A stretch of 64,000 bases of DNA from Chryseobacterium indologenes (GCA_001013295.1 LAZY01000011.1:52085-116084); one strand, 5' to 3'. Positions 26,823-35,740 are shown, numbered from the stretch's first letter. Numbers and translations are program-made. The notes: generated from the letters alone by a model not told the origin.

Positions 26823-27935
26823 ATGAAAAAAGGACTGCTTATTACCGGAGGAATTTTACTGTTTGTTTTCGTCATCGCTTATAATTTTTGCGGACTGGAT
26901 GTCTATTTACTCAACAAGATGAATACTTCCACATTACCGAAAAAATATAAGAGGTATCATGACATCAATACCTCTGAACCGATTGTCTTTGGACACCACG
27001 AGATAAAACTGCTGGGAGAGAGTTTTGAACCCATTCAGAGCTTTATAAGTTCAGAAGGAGAGGTAATTGTGGTGACAAGTGAAATTCCTAAAGACAGAAA
27101 TCAGAAAGAAGTAGAGGAAGACGCAACAATGGGAGGTACTCGTTTTTATCAGGATTTTCATTTTTATAAACTCGACCGGGACGGGAATGTGAAAGATCAT
27201 TATGTATACAAGCGTACCCGGGGCAACTGGAATGAATTGCTATTTGGGGAGTTTATCGTGAATTATGAAAAGAAATATTATAAAACCTGGATCAAAGATG
27301 GTGATACAATCCGTAAACCTATGGTGGTTCAGAATGAAGATCTGAAATGGAGTAGGGAAGATCAGCTCAATCTGTATCATAAAATAATTGAAGATGCCAC
27401 AGACTATTTCAGAGAAAGCAAAAGCGGCCCGGAAGAGCAGATTACCTATTATACGAATGGAAAATGGTATCAGCTGCGTACCAATACCCGGCTTTCCGAT
27501 ATAAGCTATCATTCAGGAAGAAATCCGGGCTATCGTAATAACCTTTTTGGAGAAGCCTTTTGGGGAGATAGAGAACCCGATCCCAACCGGTATCCGAACA
27601 TCATGCCTGTTTATTTTCAAAGAAAAGAACTTGATGAATCTACTTCCAGCGCTTCAGGAAGCGGTATATCCACTACCTCAAAAAGTTGGGACGGAGATCT
27701 GTATTGCCAGCTTTTAATAAAAGGAGATACGCTGAATTTTAAAAAAGCGATGTCATTTAACGAAAACTTTACTACCGAGAAATTTTATAATGCAAAAGGA
27801 GAGGAAATCAGGAAGCTGAAAACCGAATTAGAACAACAGTATTCTCCCTATTTCTATTTTTCTGATAAAAATCTTAATTTCCAGTTATTTACCACAGATT
27901 CGAAAAAACTCTATATTATAAAAATCGTTAAATAA
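26823..27935 (+). CDS. Membrane-anchored hypothetical protein (370 aa)
   Basis: An N-terminal transmembrane helix (GLLITGGILLFVFVIAYNF, ~4-22) anchors a large, charged extracytoplasmic domain rich in aromatic residues and turn-forming pairs, with FYKLDRDGNVKDHYVYKRT, a serine-rich linker (ESTSSASGSGISTTSKSW, ~272-289), and a C-terminal region rich in KF/YF. No cysteine or metal motif stands out. It precedes the ABC transporter pair by 63 bases and could be its accessory protein or a separate unit. I do not recognise the family. Confidence 0.6.
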   Translation: MKKGLLITGGILLFVFVIAYNFCGLDVYLLNKMNTSTLPKKYKRYHDINTSEPIVFGHHEIKLLGESFEPIQSFISSEGEVIVVTSEIPKDRNQKEVEEDATMGGTRFYQDFHFYKLDRDGNVKDHYVYKRTRGNWNELLFGEFIVNYEKKYYKTWIKDGDTIRKPMVVQNEDLKWSREDQLNLYHKIIEDATDYFRESKSGPEEQITYYTNGKWYQLRTNTRLSDISYHSGRNPGYRNNLFGEAFWGDREPDPNRYPNIMPVYFQRKELDESTSSASGSGISTTSKSWDGDLYCQLLIKGDTLNFKKAMSFNENFTTEKFYNAKGEEIRKLKTELEQQYSPYFYFSDKNLNFQLFTTDSKKLYIIKIVK

Positions 27936-27998
27936 TACCGGATCGTTTCTGAATGCGCTTTCAATTGCATATCTTGGCAGAGAGAACATCGGGAACTT

Positions 27999-28910
27999 TT
28001 GAAAAAACTAATCAATCATTTACAATTTAGACTCAGTCAGAGTTTCAGGTTATTAAACCTGAATCCAAGAGCAAGCATACCAGCTTTGCTTTTTTTCGGT
28101 CTCCTGATTATGATGAAACTGCCGGAAAACTACTATTATCCACCTTTATTTTTTATCCTTATTCTGTTTTTTCATTATGAAAGAAAAGATATTCCTTTCC
28201 TGAAAAAAGTTTTTGTTAATCACTGGCGGTGGGTGATCATTCTTGAGTCAGCATGTATCTATAGCATTTTACTGTTGGGAAATATGAACTATCAGGTTGA
28301 AAAGACAGGATTATTCTCATTTCTTCTGCTGACTTTACTCAGTTTTCTCACTCCAAAAGATCAACCTTTGCTGACATTGCAGTGGAACTGTATTCCCGAT
28401 GACCTGTTTGAATGGAAAAGCACTTTTAGAAAAAGTACAACCATGGTGATTTTAGGGTTTATCATGATCCTTGCTTCATCTTATCATCCTGCAACGTTAA
28501 TTGTGGTAGGTGCTTTTGCCCTGGATTATGTCTCTCACGTGTACGAGCCTAATGAAAACAAAGAAATGCTGGAAATGTATTTCAGAAAATATACCTTTAA
28601 AGAGAAATTAAGGAAAAATTCTCTATTTTTCAATCTGTTGCTTTTACCCACTTACTGTCTTTTTCTGATCTTAAACCCTACCGAAAGTTTATATGTGCTC
28701 TATTATTTTACATTCATGAATCTGTATTTTATGCTGATTCTGACCAGAAAATACAGACAATATGATCATAAAGAAAAGAATAACTACCACAATATGGGAG
28801 TTTATCTTGAATACCTTCTATGCAGTATGACCGTACTTCCGGCATTACTGCTGCTCAAAAACAATATAAAAGAGGCTGCTCAACATATCAAAACCTATGC
28901 TGGAGATTAA
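27999..28910 (+). CDS. Hydrophobic membrane subunit of an ABC transporter (permease-like)
   Basis: 303 residues with six to eight hydrophobic spans, e.g. ALLFFGLLIMMKL, FFILILFFHY, WVIILESACIYSILLLG, FSFLLLTLLSFL and VILGFIMILA. No conserved domain signature is seen, but the stop overlaps the start of an ABC ATPase gene by 14 bases, which makes translational coupling and a shared complex very likely. The predicted start is TTG at 27999; the first in-frame ATG would remove an essential hydrophilic N-terminus with a membrane span. Substrate unknown; such ATPase-permease pairs in flavobacteria are often lipid, peptide or drug exporters. Confidence 0.65.
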   Translation: MKKLINHLQFRLSQSFRLLNLNPRASIPALLFFGLLIMMKLPENYYYPPLFFILILFFHYERKDIPFLKKVFVNHWRWVIILESACIYSILLLGNMNYQVEKTGLFSFLLLTLLSFLTPKDQPLLTLQWNCIPDDLFEWKSTFRKSTTMVILGFIMILASSYHPATLIVVGAFALDYVSHVYEPNENKEMLEMYFRKYTFKEKLRKNSLFFNLLLLPTYCLFLILNPTESLYVLYYFTFMNLYFMLILTRKYRQYDHKEKNNYHNMGVYLEYLLCSMTVLPALLLLKNNIKEAAQHIKTYAGD

Positions 28911-29532
28911 AAATATTAATGTAACATTTAAAAATCAAAAAGTTTTAAATGACCTTCATTTATCTATAGAAGAAGGCTGTATATTGGGAATCCTTGGAAA
29001 AAACGGGGCAGGAAAGACCACTTTGTTTGAATCCTTGTATCAGAGTCTGAAATTCTCAGGAAGCATTACATGGAACAATGAACGCCTACAGCGGAAAATG
29101 GTATCCTATCTGGAAACTGAAAATTACTTTTATCCCTATATTACAGGAGAAGAGTATCTTTCCTACTTTGCCTCAGCAAAAGAAAGTGAAATCTCAAAGA
29201 TCATTGAAAAATTTAACCTTCCATTGAAAAAATATGTGCAGTATTATTCCAGTGGAATGAAGAAAAAGCTGGCTCTCATAGGGATGCTGATGCTGGATAA
29301 ACCCATCAATATTCTGGATGAACCTTTCAATGGAGTAGACTTTGAAGGAGTACACATTCTGTATGATATTATCAGACAGCTTAAATCTGAAAAAAAAATC
29401 GTTATGATCAGTTCCCATATCATCGAAACCCTCTTTCATACCTGTGACAAAATCGCAGTGTTACAGAACGGTAAGATTGAAAAGATATATGGAAGAGAAG
29501 ACTTTGATCAGTTGAGTACCCTTAAATTTTGA
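28897..29532 (+). CDS. ABC transporter ATP-binding protein
   Basis: A 211-residue ATPase subunit. Walker A is GKNGAGKTT at 34-42, the signature is YSSGMKKKLAL (~115-125) and Walker B is INILDEP (~136-142) with the catalytic glutamate. The H-loop histidine is in SSHIIE. The protein is short but complete. It begins inside the end of the permease-like gene (overlap 28897-28910), forming a two-gene operon with a terminator at 29575. It is close to CcmA/NatA-type exporters. No membrane fusion protein or solute-binding protein is present. Confidence 0.9.
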   Translation: MLEIKNINVTFKNQKVLNDLHLSIEEGCILGILGKNGAGKTTLFESLYQSLKFSGSITWNNERLQRKMVSYLETENYFYPYITGEEYLSYFASAKESEISKIIEKFNLPLKKYVQYYSSGMKKKLALIGMLMLDKPINILDEPFNGVDFEGVHILYDIIRQLKSEKKIVMISSHIIETLFHTCDKIAVLQNGKIEKIYGREDFDQLSTLKF

Positions 29533-29574
29533 TTTTTTATAATAGTCTTGATAATAGTAATGAAGGTTATACAG

Positions 29575-29597
29575 ACCTCCTTTGCATGAGGTTTTTC
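29575..29597 (+). terminator. Terminator of the ABC operon
   Basis: ACCTC (29575-29579) and GAGGT (29588-29592) form a short stem followed by TTTTC. It lies 43 bases after the ATPase stop. Confidence 0.5.
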
Positions 29598-29654
29598 TGA
29601 TGATATAATGACCTGTTGAAGTATGGGGAAATATATTGCTTTCATTTCCTGAAA

Positions 29655-30791
29655 TCATCCCTTTTTCCTTACCAGTAGTAGAATAAAGGCAAAAGCTATA
29701 CCTATAATGCTTGACCAGATTACATTTTCAATACCATAATGGGCTATCCAAAATCCTCCTGACAGGGTGCCTGCAGTTACAGCAAAATTTCCGCAAGAAG
29801 TAAATATACTGTTGATGAATTCAGAAGATCCTGAAACAGAAGAGGTAACATTGATATTGCTGATCAGAAACCCTGCCGAATGAACCAATCCCCAGCAACC
29901 GACCATCCAGATCATGGGAACAGGAAAACTGCCGTAATAACCTATCAATCCATGAATTGCACCCAATAATAACAGGAATATAAGAGTTGTCTGATATGGA
30001 AAACGACTCATATATTTTCCTGCGATCCTGTTCCCTGCAATTCCCACAGTACCAAACATAAAAAGCATCAGACTGATCTGCCGGCCATCCATCCGGGTAA
30101 CATTTTTTAGGAAATCTGCCATATATCCGTAAGTGGAATACATAGCAGCAATCGTAAAAAATGCAAGCAATAAACCTAACCATAAAGCTTTATGATTAAA
30201 AGTACTAATGTTGAAGGATACAGGCTGTTTCGTTTCTTTTTCAATAACGGGTAAAAATAGCTGAATGCCGATTAAAGCTATGATATTGATAAAGGTTGTG
30301 AGCAGAAAAGATGCCTGCCATGAAAACAGATCAGAAGTCAGTGTTGCTATCGGAACACCTAAAACCGTTGCCAGTGTAAGACCGGAAAAAATAATACTGA
30401 CAGCTTTTGACTTATCTTTAGGAGCTGAAGTTTTTTCTGCAATAGATAAAGCAATCGACCAGTATACCGGATGAAAAAATGCAGGAATCATCCTGACCGC
30501 CATCAGGAGATAAAAATGATCAATACAGGCCGACCCTAAATTGGCAATAGCAAAAATAAAAAGAGAGGTGAGAAGAAGTTTCTTCTTTGGGAAGAATGAA
30601 AGTAAACTGACCATAAAAGGGCCAAAAACAGCAACAATCAAAGCAAAAGCACTCAGAAGCCAACCCGCCTTCTCAATAGAAATTCGGAATACTGAAGCAA
30701 TTTCAGGTAATACCCCAATGATTCCGAATTCTGTGGTTGTAATTCCGAATACTCCCAAAGCCAGCAGATAAAGATTTCTGTTCAATTTCAT
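29655..30791 (-). CDS. MFS efflux transporter (AraJ/PbuE-like, 12 helices)
   Basis: Major facilitator exporter, 378 aa from the ATG at 30791 (the longer TTG frame from 30812 runs through the palindrome and was rejected). The N-terminal LALGVFGITTTEFGIIGVLP and the motif A-like loop between helices 2 and 3 (LSFFPKKKLLL) match the drug:H+ antiporter-1 / sugar efflux / purine efflux subgroup. It is divergent from an HxlR regulator, the usual partner of such exporters. Operators lie in the 103-base region between. The exported compound is unknown. Confidence 0.85.
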   Translation of the reverse strand: MKLNRNLYLLALGVFGITTTEFGIIGVLPEIASVFRISIEKAGWLLSAFALIVAVFGPFMVSLLSFFPKKKLLLTSLFIFAIANLGSACIDHFYLLMAVRMIPAFFHPVYWSIALSIAEKTSAPKDKSKAVSIIFSGLTLATVLGVPIATLTSDLFSWQASFLLTTFINIIALIGIQLFLPVIEKETKQPVSFNISTFNHKALWLGLLLAFFTIAAMYSTYGYMADFLKNVTRMDGRQISLMLFMFGTVGIAGNRIAGKYMSRFPYQTTLIFLLLLGAIHGLIGYYGSFPVPMIWMVGCWGLVHSAGFLISNINVTSSVSGSSEFINSIFTSCGNFAVTAGTLSGGFWIAHYGIENVIWSSIIGIAFAFILLLVRKKG

Positions 30792-30796
30792 ATTTT

Positions 30797-30814
30797 TTTT
30801 GCAAATTTGCAAAA
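30797..30814. promoter_or_regulatory. 18-bp perfect palindrome at the MFS start: TTTTGCAAATTTGCAAAA
   Basis: Fully self-complementary, starting six bases upstream of the MFS ATG and covering its translation start region. It is a good candidate for the operator of the divergent HxlR regulator, or for a leader hairpin. Confidence 0.5.
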
Positions 30815-30832
30815 TGAACTATCAGAAAACTA

Positions 30833-30864
30833 TATACTTACCTTTTAGTTCTATACTTACTTTT
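30833..30864. promoter_or_regulatory. Direct repeats TATACTTACCTTTT and TATACTTACTTTTT
   Basis: Copies at 30833-30846 and 30852-30864, 19 bases apart (about two helical turns), in the shared promoter region of MFS and HxlR genes. The first, read CTTACCTTTTAGT, resembles half of the GTTAC-N6-GTAAC operators near 54.6 kb. Confidence 0.35.
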
Positions 30865-30894
30865 TGGAAAGTTTAACCTCAAAAAAGAACTGCA

Positions 30895-31257
30895 ATGCCT
30901 GAATTTTTCCATGACAAAAGATTGTATTACACCCCAATCGAATTTGCATTAAGCCATATCGGGGGCACCTGGAAGATGCCTGTTCTATGGCGGTTACAGG
31001 AAAAACCTCTCCGTTTCAGTGAACTTAAAAAAGATATTCCCCATATTACAGATAAAATGCTGACCAGCCAGCTGCGTGAGCTTGAAAGTAAAGGAATGAT
31101 TCACCGTGAAATATTTCCCGTTATTCCTCCCAAAGTAGAGTACAGCCTCACGGAAAAAGGGCGAAAGGCGATCCCGGTTATTGAAACCATTATGAAATAC
31201 GGCTATGATCTTATTCAGGATGAAGGAATTGTTTTTCCGCCTAAAGGTGAAAAATAG
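30895..31257 (+). CDS. HxlR-family winged-helix regulator, without the usual N-terminal cysteine
   Basis: 120 aa MarR-like dimeric regulator. FALSHIGGTWKMPVLWRLQ (~18-36) and FSELKKDIPHITDKMLTSQL (~43-62) form the HTH, followed by the wing (HREIFPVIPPKVEYSLTEKG). Many HxlR proteins sense oxidants by a cysteine a few residues before the first helix; here the sequence MPEFFHDKRLYYTPIEF carries none, so a small-molecule ligand is more likely. It is divergent from the MFS exporter gene, which it probably represses. Confidence 0.9.
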   Translation: MPEFFHDKRLYYTPIEFALSHIGGTWKMPVLWRLQEKPLRFSELKKDIPHITDKMLTSQLRELESKGMIHREIFPVIPPKVEYSLTEKGRKAIPVIETIMKYGYDLIQDEGIVFPPKGEK

Positions 31258-31345
31258 ATGGGAAATAAGCCAGGAATATAATAAGCATACTTTTCTTTTT
31301 TCATACCTTCACACTGCCTGAAATAAAATAACGACCTCTATAACG

Positions 31346-32341
31346 ATGAAGCTGAAACTGGGAATATTGGATCAGTCTCCCATCTCAATGGGAAGTAATG
31401 CAACAACAGCATTGCATAATAGTATCAATCTGGCAGTGTTTGCTGAAGAAGCAGGATTCAACAGCCTGATGTATTCAGAACATCATGGAGTAGAAGCTTA
31501 TGGCAATTCGAGCCCTGAACTTCTTGCTGCTGTTATTCTGAGTAAAACCCAACGGATAAAAGTAGGAACGGGAGGAATCATGATGAGAAATTACTCGGCC
31601 TATAAAATTGCAGAATGGACCAAACTATTGGGGACCCTTTATCCGGAACGCTTTATACTCGGACTGGGAAAGGCTCCCGGAGGACTGAAAGATGCTGTAA
31701 TGGCTCTTAATAATCACAGGCCTACAGTTTTATCTAATCTGGAAATAAAGCTGGAAGAGATTATTCAATTTCTCAAAGAAGAAAAAGGAGTGTATGAGGG
31801 GCTTATTGCACAACCGAAAAACCTTCAGTATTTACCGGATATTGTCTGGCTGGGCTCTGGGATGGCGTCTGCTGAAGAAGCGGCAAGACACGGAGTAGGC
31901 TATTCCTTTGCTGCTTTTATGAACAGAGAAAACGGAACCGGAATTACAGAAGCTTATTTAGATCAGTTTGACCGTTCTCAGTATGCTTCAGCTCCATCAT
32001 TACAGGTGGCTGTGGCTGTATCTGTGGCCGATAATATAGAACAGGCCAGGCAAAACGCTTACGGAATGGCTTATCAGTTTTTACAGTCCCGGCAATTATC
32101 CAATCCCGAAGTACTTCTGCCTCCGGAGGCTGTGATGCAAAGGATAAAGTCAGGAGCAGATGAAGAAGTGTTTTTTAAAATTTTAGATCAGATTATTGTA
32201 GAAACCCCTCAGTCTGTTTACGGAAGATTGGAGAAGATCGCAGAAAAATACAATACAGATGATCTCCTGATATTGTGTAATATGTATCGGGAGGAAGACC
32301 GGATCAATACCTATAAAAGTATTATTAAAAATAATCAATAA
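31346..32341 (+). CDS. LLM-class flavin-dependent oxidoreductase (MsnO8 family, luciferase-like)
   Basis: 331 aa TIM-barrel flavin monooxygenase-type protein, soluble. LGILDQSPISMGSNATTAL at the N-terminus, SLMYSEHHGVEAYGNSSPE (the EHH motif) and RIKVGTGGIMMRNYSAYKIAE match the MsnO8-type subgroup of bacterial luciferase-like proteins. These use reduced FMN or F420; with no F420 genes near, FMN is more likely. The start has ATG at 31346. It lies between HxlR and P-loop genes, 88 and 57 bases away, but no obvious shared task. Confidence 0.85.
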   Translation: MKLKLGILDQSPISMGSNATTALHNSINLAVFAEEAGFNSLMYSEHHGVEAYGNSSPELLAAVILSKTQRIKVGTGGIMMRNYSAYKIAEWTKLLGTLYPERFILGLGKAPGGLKDAVMALNNHRPTVLSNLEIKLEEIIQFLKEEKGVYEGLIAQPKNLQYLPDIVWLGSGMASAEEAARHGVGYSFAAFMNRENGTGITEAYLDQFDRSQYASAPSLQVAVAVSVADNIEQARQNAYGMAYQFLQSRQLSNPEVLLPPEAVMQRIKSGADEEVFFKILDQIIVETPQSVYGRLEKIAEKYNTDDLLILCNMYREEDRINTYKSIIKNNQ

Positions 32342-32397
32342 GGAGGAGGTAAGCAAACTCCTATAACAGAAGCAGAAGGACCAATAAACCAATCAAA

Positions 32398-32964
32398 ATG
32401 AATCATATGACATATCCGCGATACATTATCACAGGCGGTCCCGGAGCAGGAAAAACAACATTGCAGAACGAACTGCAAAAAATGGGGTTTCTGACGGTAC
32501 CGGAAGAAGGACGCAGAATCATCAAAGAACAGATTCTTATCAATGGAGAGGGGTTGCCATGGAAGAATAAAATGCTTTTTGCAAGATTAATGTTTGAAGC
32601 TTCCGTAAAAGCCTATCAGGAAATCATTGAAACTGCCGGTCTTCAACCTGTTTTCTTCAATCGGGGAATATGGGATACCATAGGATACCTTAGGCTGGAA
32701 AATATTCCTGTCCCTGAAGAAATGGAAATAAAAGCCAGGGAAATAAAGTATCATGATCATGTCTTTATCCTTCCGCCCTGGAAGCAGATTTATGAAAATG
32801 ATCCGGAGAGAAAACAAAGTTTCAGAGAAGCGGTTTCAACCTTTGATCGTATGAAGGAAATCTATCAGGAAAACGGTTGTCATTTGATTGAAGTACCTGA
32901 AGGTCCGGTAGAAAAAAGAGCTGAATTTATCCTTAGTTGCCTTAGAACAAGGACCTCTGAATGA
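32398..32964 (+). CDS. P-loop NTPase / kinase-like ATP-binding protein (AAA_28)
   Basis: 188 aa. Walker A GGPGAGKTT is at 13-21 and the remaining layout (EEGRRIIKEQ, FFNRGIWDTIGYL with an aspartate Walker B-like position, HDHVFILPPWKQIYENDPER) matches the AAA_28 group, whose members look like nucleoside- or small-molecule kinases. The ATG at 32398 and another at 32407 are both usable. It is likely co-transcribed with the DUF6624 gene downstream (37 bases apart). Substrate unknown. Confidence 0.75.
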   Translation: MNHMTYPRYIITGGPGAGKTTLQNELQKMGFLTVPEEGRRIIKEQILINGEGLPWKNKMLFARLMFEASVKAYQEIIETAGLQPVFFNRGIWDTIGYLRLENIPVPEEMEIKAREIKYHDHVFILPPWKQIYENDPERKQSFREAVSTFDRMKEIYQENGCHLIEVPEGPVEKRAEFILSCLRTRTSE

Positions 32965-33001
32965 AATATGTTGTAATTTGTATCATTCAAATCGTAAAAT
33001 A

Positions 33002-33562
33002 ATGAATGACAGACTGGCAAAAGAATTAATAGAACTGGCACATCATGATCTGACCATAAGAGAAGAATTACTGGCGGCAGGAAAGCTTTCGGGTGGCTAT
33101 CATCCTGAAATGGAAAGAGTACATCAGGACAATGCAAAACGGTTGCGTGAGATTATTGCAGAAATTGGATTTCCTACCATTTCAGCAGTAGGCAGAAAGG
33201 CAAGCGATGCTGCCTGGCTGATCATTCAGCATTCCATAGGTGAACCGCATTTTATGAAGCTTTGTTATCAAATGATGGAAGAGAATGTCTATGATGTAAA
33301 TCCTAAAAATAAAGCGTATCTATACGATCGGATTCAGGTTTTTCAGAGTAAACCTCAAAAATATGGGACACAGCTGACAGCGGAAGGAGCTCTTTTCCCG
33401 ATAGAAAATAAAGAAAATCTGAATCAGGAACGGATAAAGGTGAATCTTCCCCAGCTCTCACAGGAAGAGATCAACAATATTCCTGAACCGGATCGAATCC
33501 CTGAAATAGAAGCTCAGGACCGTGAGTATACCGTTTGGAGAAAGAAAGTAGGATGGATTTAG
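33002..33562 (+). CDS. DUF6624 domain protein
   Basis: 186 aa from the ATG at 33002; an in-frame TTG at 32978 adds only eight residues. The features I associate with DUF6624 are DAAWLIIQHSIGEPHFMKLC, NPKNKAYLYDRIQVFQ and KYGTQL near the end. It is a soluble helical protein whose role is unknown. The family often occurs near TPR or immunity-like genes; here it follows the P-loop protein. Confidence 0.7.
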   Translation: MNDRLAKELIELAHHDLTIREELLAAGKLSGGYHPEMERVHQDNAKRLREIIAEIGFPTISAVGRKASDAAWLIIQHSIGEPHFMKLCYQMMEENVYDVNPKNKAYLYDRIQVFQSKPQKYGTQLTAEGALFPIENKENLNQERIKVNLPQLSQEEINNIPEPDRIPEIEAQDREYTVWRKKVGWI

Positions 33563-33585
33563 GAATTTTTATCCCTTCATAACAA

Positions 33586-33615
33586 AAAGAACCGGAACAA
33601 AAGCTCAGGTTCTTT
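33586..33615 (+). terminator. Probable terminator after the DUF6624 gene
   Basis: AAAGAACC at 33586-33593 pairs with GGTTCTTT at 33608-33615, 14-base loop, no long T-run. Confidence 0.4.
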
Positions 33616-33762
33616 CATGTAGGAAATATAAAATAAGATTAAGGCTTTAGGTAATACGAAATGACGGGTGAAGCTTTAAAAATCAACTATTTTAAAAATG
33701 AAATACGCCTCCGCAAGGGCTTCTGAGTTCAATAAGAAACATAATGAATAGGTTAGATTAGG

Positions 33763-34827
33763 CTAATCAGTGATCTTTCTCATCAGCATTTCGAGCGGTC
33801 CCTGTTTGAATTTTTTGCTCCAAAACTTACTGAAAAGAATGCTCAGGATAAAGAATCCTATAGAATACAGCAGAATATAAAGCGGTGATACTTCATTTTT
33901 TCCCGGTTGGCCATTTTGAAACAATGCCAATACGATAAGTCCGATGCTGAGGTGTGAAACATAGTGGGTGAGAGTCATCTGTCCTGTTTTCGCCAGATCT
34001 GTAGCCCATGATTTTTCAGAAATATATTGACTGATCAGCATGAATACTGTAATAAGCATCATTCCAAAGCCAATGGTACTGAGGACAAACGGAAGCGTAG
34101 GCGGAAGATAATCAGCGTTGATGAATTCTCTCGTTTCAGAATTCAGATTCATGAATGTACTTCCATAGCGTAGCCCCTTTATGAATAGATATAGAATCAA
34201 TCCTGTAAAGAAGATGGTACGCAGGGTATTTTTCTGTGTCCAGTTCAGTCTTCCCAGATAAAGCCCGATGGCAAAATAGGCAAACCATGGGAATATGGGG
34301 TTCCAGCCATTATAGAAGGTATTTCTCAGAAAACCGGGAATACTTAGAAAATCAGTATATTCAAAAGTGGCGAAATTCCATCCGGTTTCAAACGGAATAA
34401 TTAATAATAAGACATGGAAGATTACTATTGCGATAGCGGCGGCCATCAGATAATATTTTTTATCCATAAAAACCAACAGAGCTCCAATACTCATATACCC
34501 CCCATAAAGGTGAAGAATATCTGCAGGCCACCAGAAATAAAAAAACATTCCGAAAAAGAAGAGAAAAGCAGCTCTTTTAAGAATAATATTCCGTAGTCTT
34601 TTCCGGTCTTCTGAAGTATACTCCTGAAGACGATTGGTCATTAATGCGACTCCCATCCCCGCCAGCATCACAAAAACTGTACTGGAATGCCCGCTAAAGA
34701 GCACCAGAAACCGACCAATAACTGAAGGATCTTCATGATGGCCCAGAACCATATTGAAATTTACAATAAACATTCCGAAAATGGCGTAAGCACGGGCAAG
34801 ATCAAACCCGATAATTCTGTTTTTCAT
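33763..34827 (-). CDS. DUF418-type multi-pass membrane protein
   Basis: 354 aa from the ATG at 34827, with eight to ten helices. The N-terminal RIIGFDLARAYAIFGMFIVN and the C-terminal GQMTLTHYVSHLSIGLIVLAL match the DUF418/acyltransferase-like family, whose members are probably involved in envelope or acyl-group transfer, unproven. The longer frame from 34884 contains the Crp-type palindrome and was rejected. It is preceded by a 16-bp palindrome like the one before the NTF2-like gene on the other side of the Crp/Fnr regulator. Confidence 0.8.
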   Translation of the reverse strand: MKNRIIGFDLARAYAIFGMFIVNFNMVLGHHEDPSVIGRFLVLFSGHSSTVFVMLAGMGVALMTNRLQEYTSEDRKRLRNIILKRAAFLFFFGMFFYFWWPADILHLYGGYMSIGALLVFMDKKYYLMAAAIAIVIFHVLLLIIPFETGWNFATFEYTDFLSIPGFLRNTFYNGWNPIFPWFAYFAIGLYLGRLNWTQKNTLRTIFFTGLILYLFIKGLRYGSTFMNLNSETREFINADYLPPTLPFVLSTIGFGMMLITVFMLISQYISEKSWATDLAKTGQMTLTHYVSHLSIGLIVLALFQNGQPGKNEVSPLYILLYSIGFFILSILFSKFWSKKFKQGPLEMLMRKITD

Positions 34828-34876
34828 ACTGCATGATATTTTAGCAGCAAAAATCAGGGATAGAACCGGGTATTCC

Positions 34877-34892
34877 TTTGACAAAAGTCAAA
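34877..34892. promoter_or_regulatory. Crp/Fnr-type palindrome TTTGACAAAAGTCAAA before the DUF418 gene
   Basis: Perfect arms TTTGAC and GTCAAA around AAAA. Centre is 57.5 bases upstream of the DUF418 ATG. A weak -7 box GATTTTTG (minus strand) lies at 34855-34848. Architecture is that of an FNR-type site. Confidence 0.6.
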
Positions 34893-34969
34893 AAAACAGA
34901 TGATCTACCGATATTCAAATACTGAATAAAAGAACATTCTTCGTTCGGCTTTGACCTCACGGAGATCGT

Positions 34970-35536
34970 TTATATTTTTGCCCTGATCCTGCTCAGGGTT
35001 TCCAGAGATATTCCCAGATAAGAAGCAATATGGGTAAGTTTAAGATGATGGAAATATTCCGGAGACTTTTTCAGAAGTCCCTCATAGCGTTCTTTAGCAC
35101 TCAGTGTATGAAAATCAAACAACCTTTCCTCCAGCCAGAGTGTATATAGCTCTGATAGCAGAATATCATATTCCCTAAGTTGTGGAAATTGTTTCTTAGC
35201 AGTTTCAAATGCTGTATAATCTACCGTTTCTGCGGTGACATCCGTAAGACATTCGATGACCTCGCTGCCCGGTCTTTGAAGAATGTAGCTTTTAAAAGAA
35301 AGTGCTATATCCTCTTTAAAGAAAAATTCAGTGGTTATTTCCTTTTTATCTGAAAAGAAAAACTTTCTGGCAACCCCATCCTGGATCAGATAGCTTTTTC
35401 TGCATATTTCATTCTGATGCAATAGAATCGCTCCCTTTTTAAACTGTTGGGTTGTGGTAATTCTGTCAAGAATTTCAAGAGTTTCTTTACTGAATCCGGA
35501 AATAAGAGTCTGGATTTTCTCAATGTGTTCGGTCAT
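34970..35536 (-). CDS. Crp/Fnr-family transcriptional regulator
   Basis: 188 aa. The cyclic-nucleotide-binding-like beta roll occupies ~20-110 (KGAILLHQNEICRKSYLIQDGVARKFFF), and the C-terminal helix-turn-helix is in EYFHHLKLTHIASYLGISLETLSRIRAKI. There are no cysteine clusters for an iron-sulfur centre as in FNR, and the phosphate-binding cassette of true CRP (RxGE..A..) is not obvious, so the ligand is open. This is the short subfamily common in Bacteroidota. It lies between a DUF418 gene and an NTF2-like gene, both preceded by matching palindromes. Confidence 0.9.
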   Translation of the reverse strand: MTEHIEKIQTLISGFSKETLEILDRITTTQQFKKGAILLHQNEICRKSYLIQDGVARKFFFSDKKEITTEFFFKEDIALSFKSYILQRPGSEVIECLTDVTAETVDYTAFETAKKQFPQLREYDILLSELYTLWLEERLFDFHTLSAKERYEGLLKKSPEYFHHLKLTHIASYLGISLETLSRIRAKI

Positions 35537-35687
35537 GATAATTTTTTCACGTTCAAACTTATTTAAATTTAATGAGTCTTGAAAATGTATCGTTACAATG
35601 ACAGTGATTCATTAATGCTTGTGGTTCTTTAAGGTCCTGGCAATCATAAACCCTACAACATCTAATACGATAGAGTAGTTTGCATGA

Positions 35688-35714
35688 GGCGGCCGCTCCG
35701 AAGGAGCGGCCGCC
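35688..35714. repeat. 27-bp GC-rich perfect hairpin (GGCGGCCGCTCC-GAA-GGAGCGGCCGCC)
   Basis: Twelve-base-pair perfect arms with a GAA loop, GC content far above the surroundings. It lies in the 204-base gap between the Crp/Fnr gene start and the end of the NTF2-like gene. A T-run follows on the plus strand, but no gene enters from that side, so it is not an obvious terminator. Confidence 0.85.
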
Positions 35715-35740
35715 AGCTTTATTGATTATTTTTTTTATAA

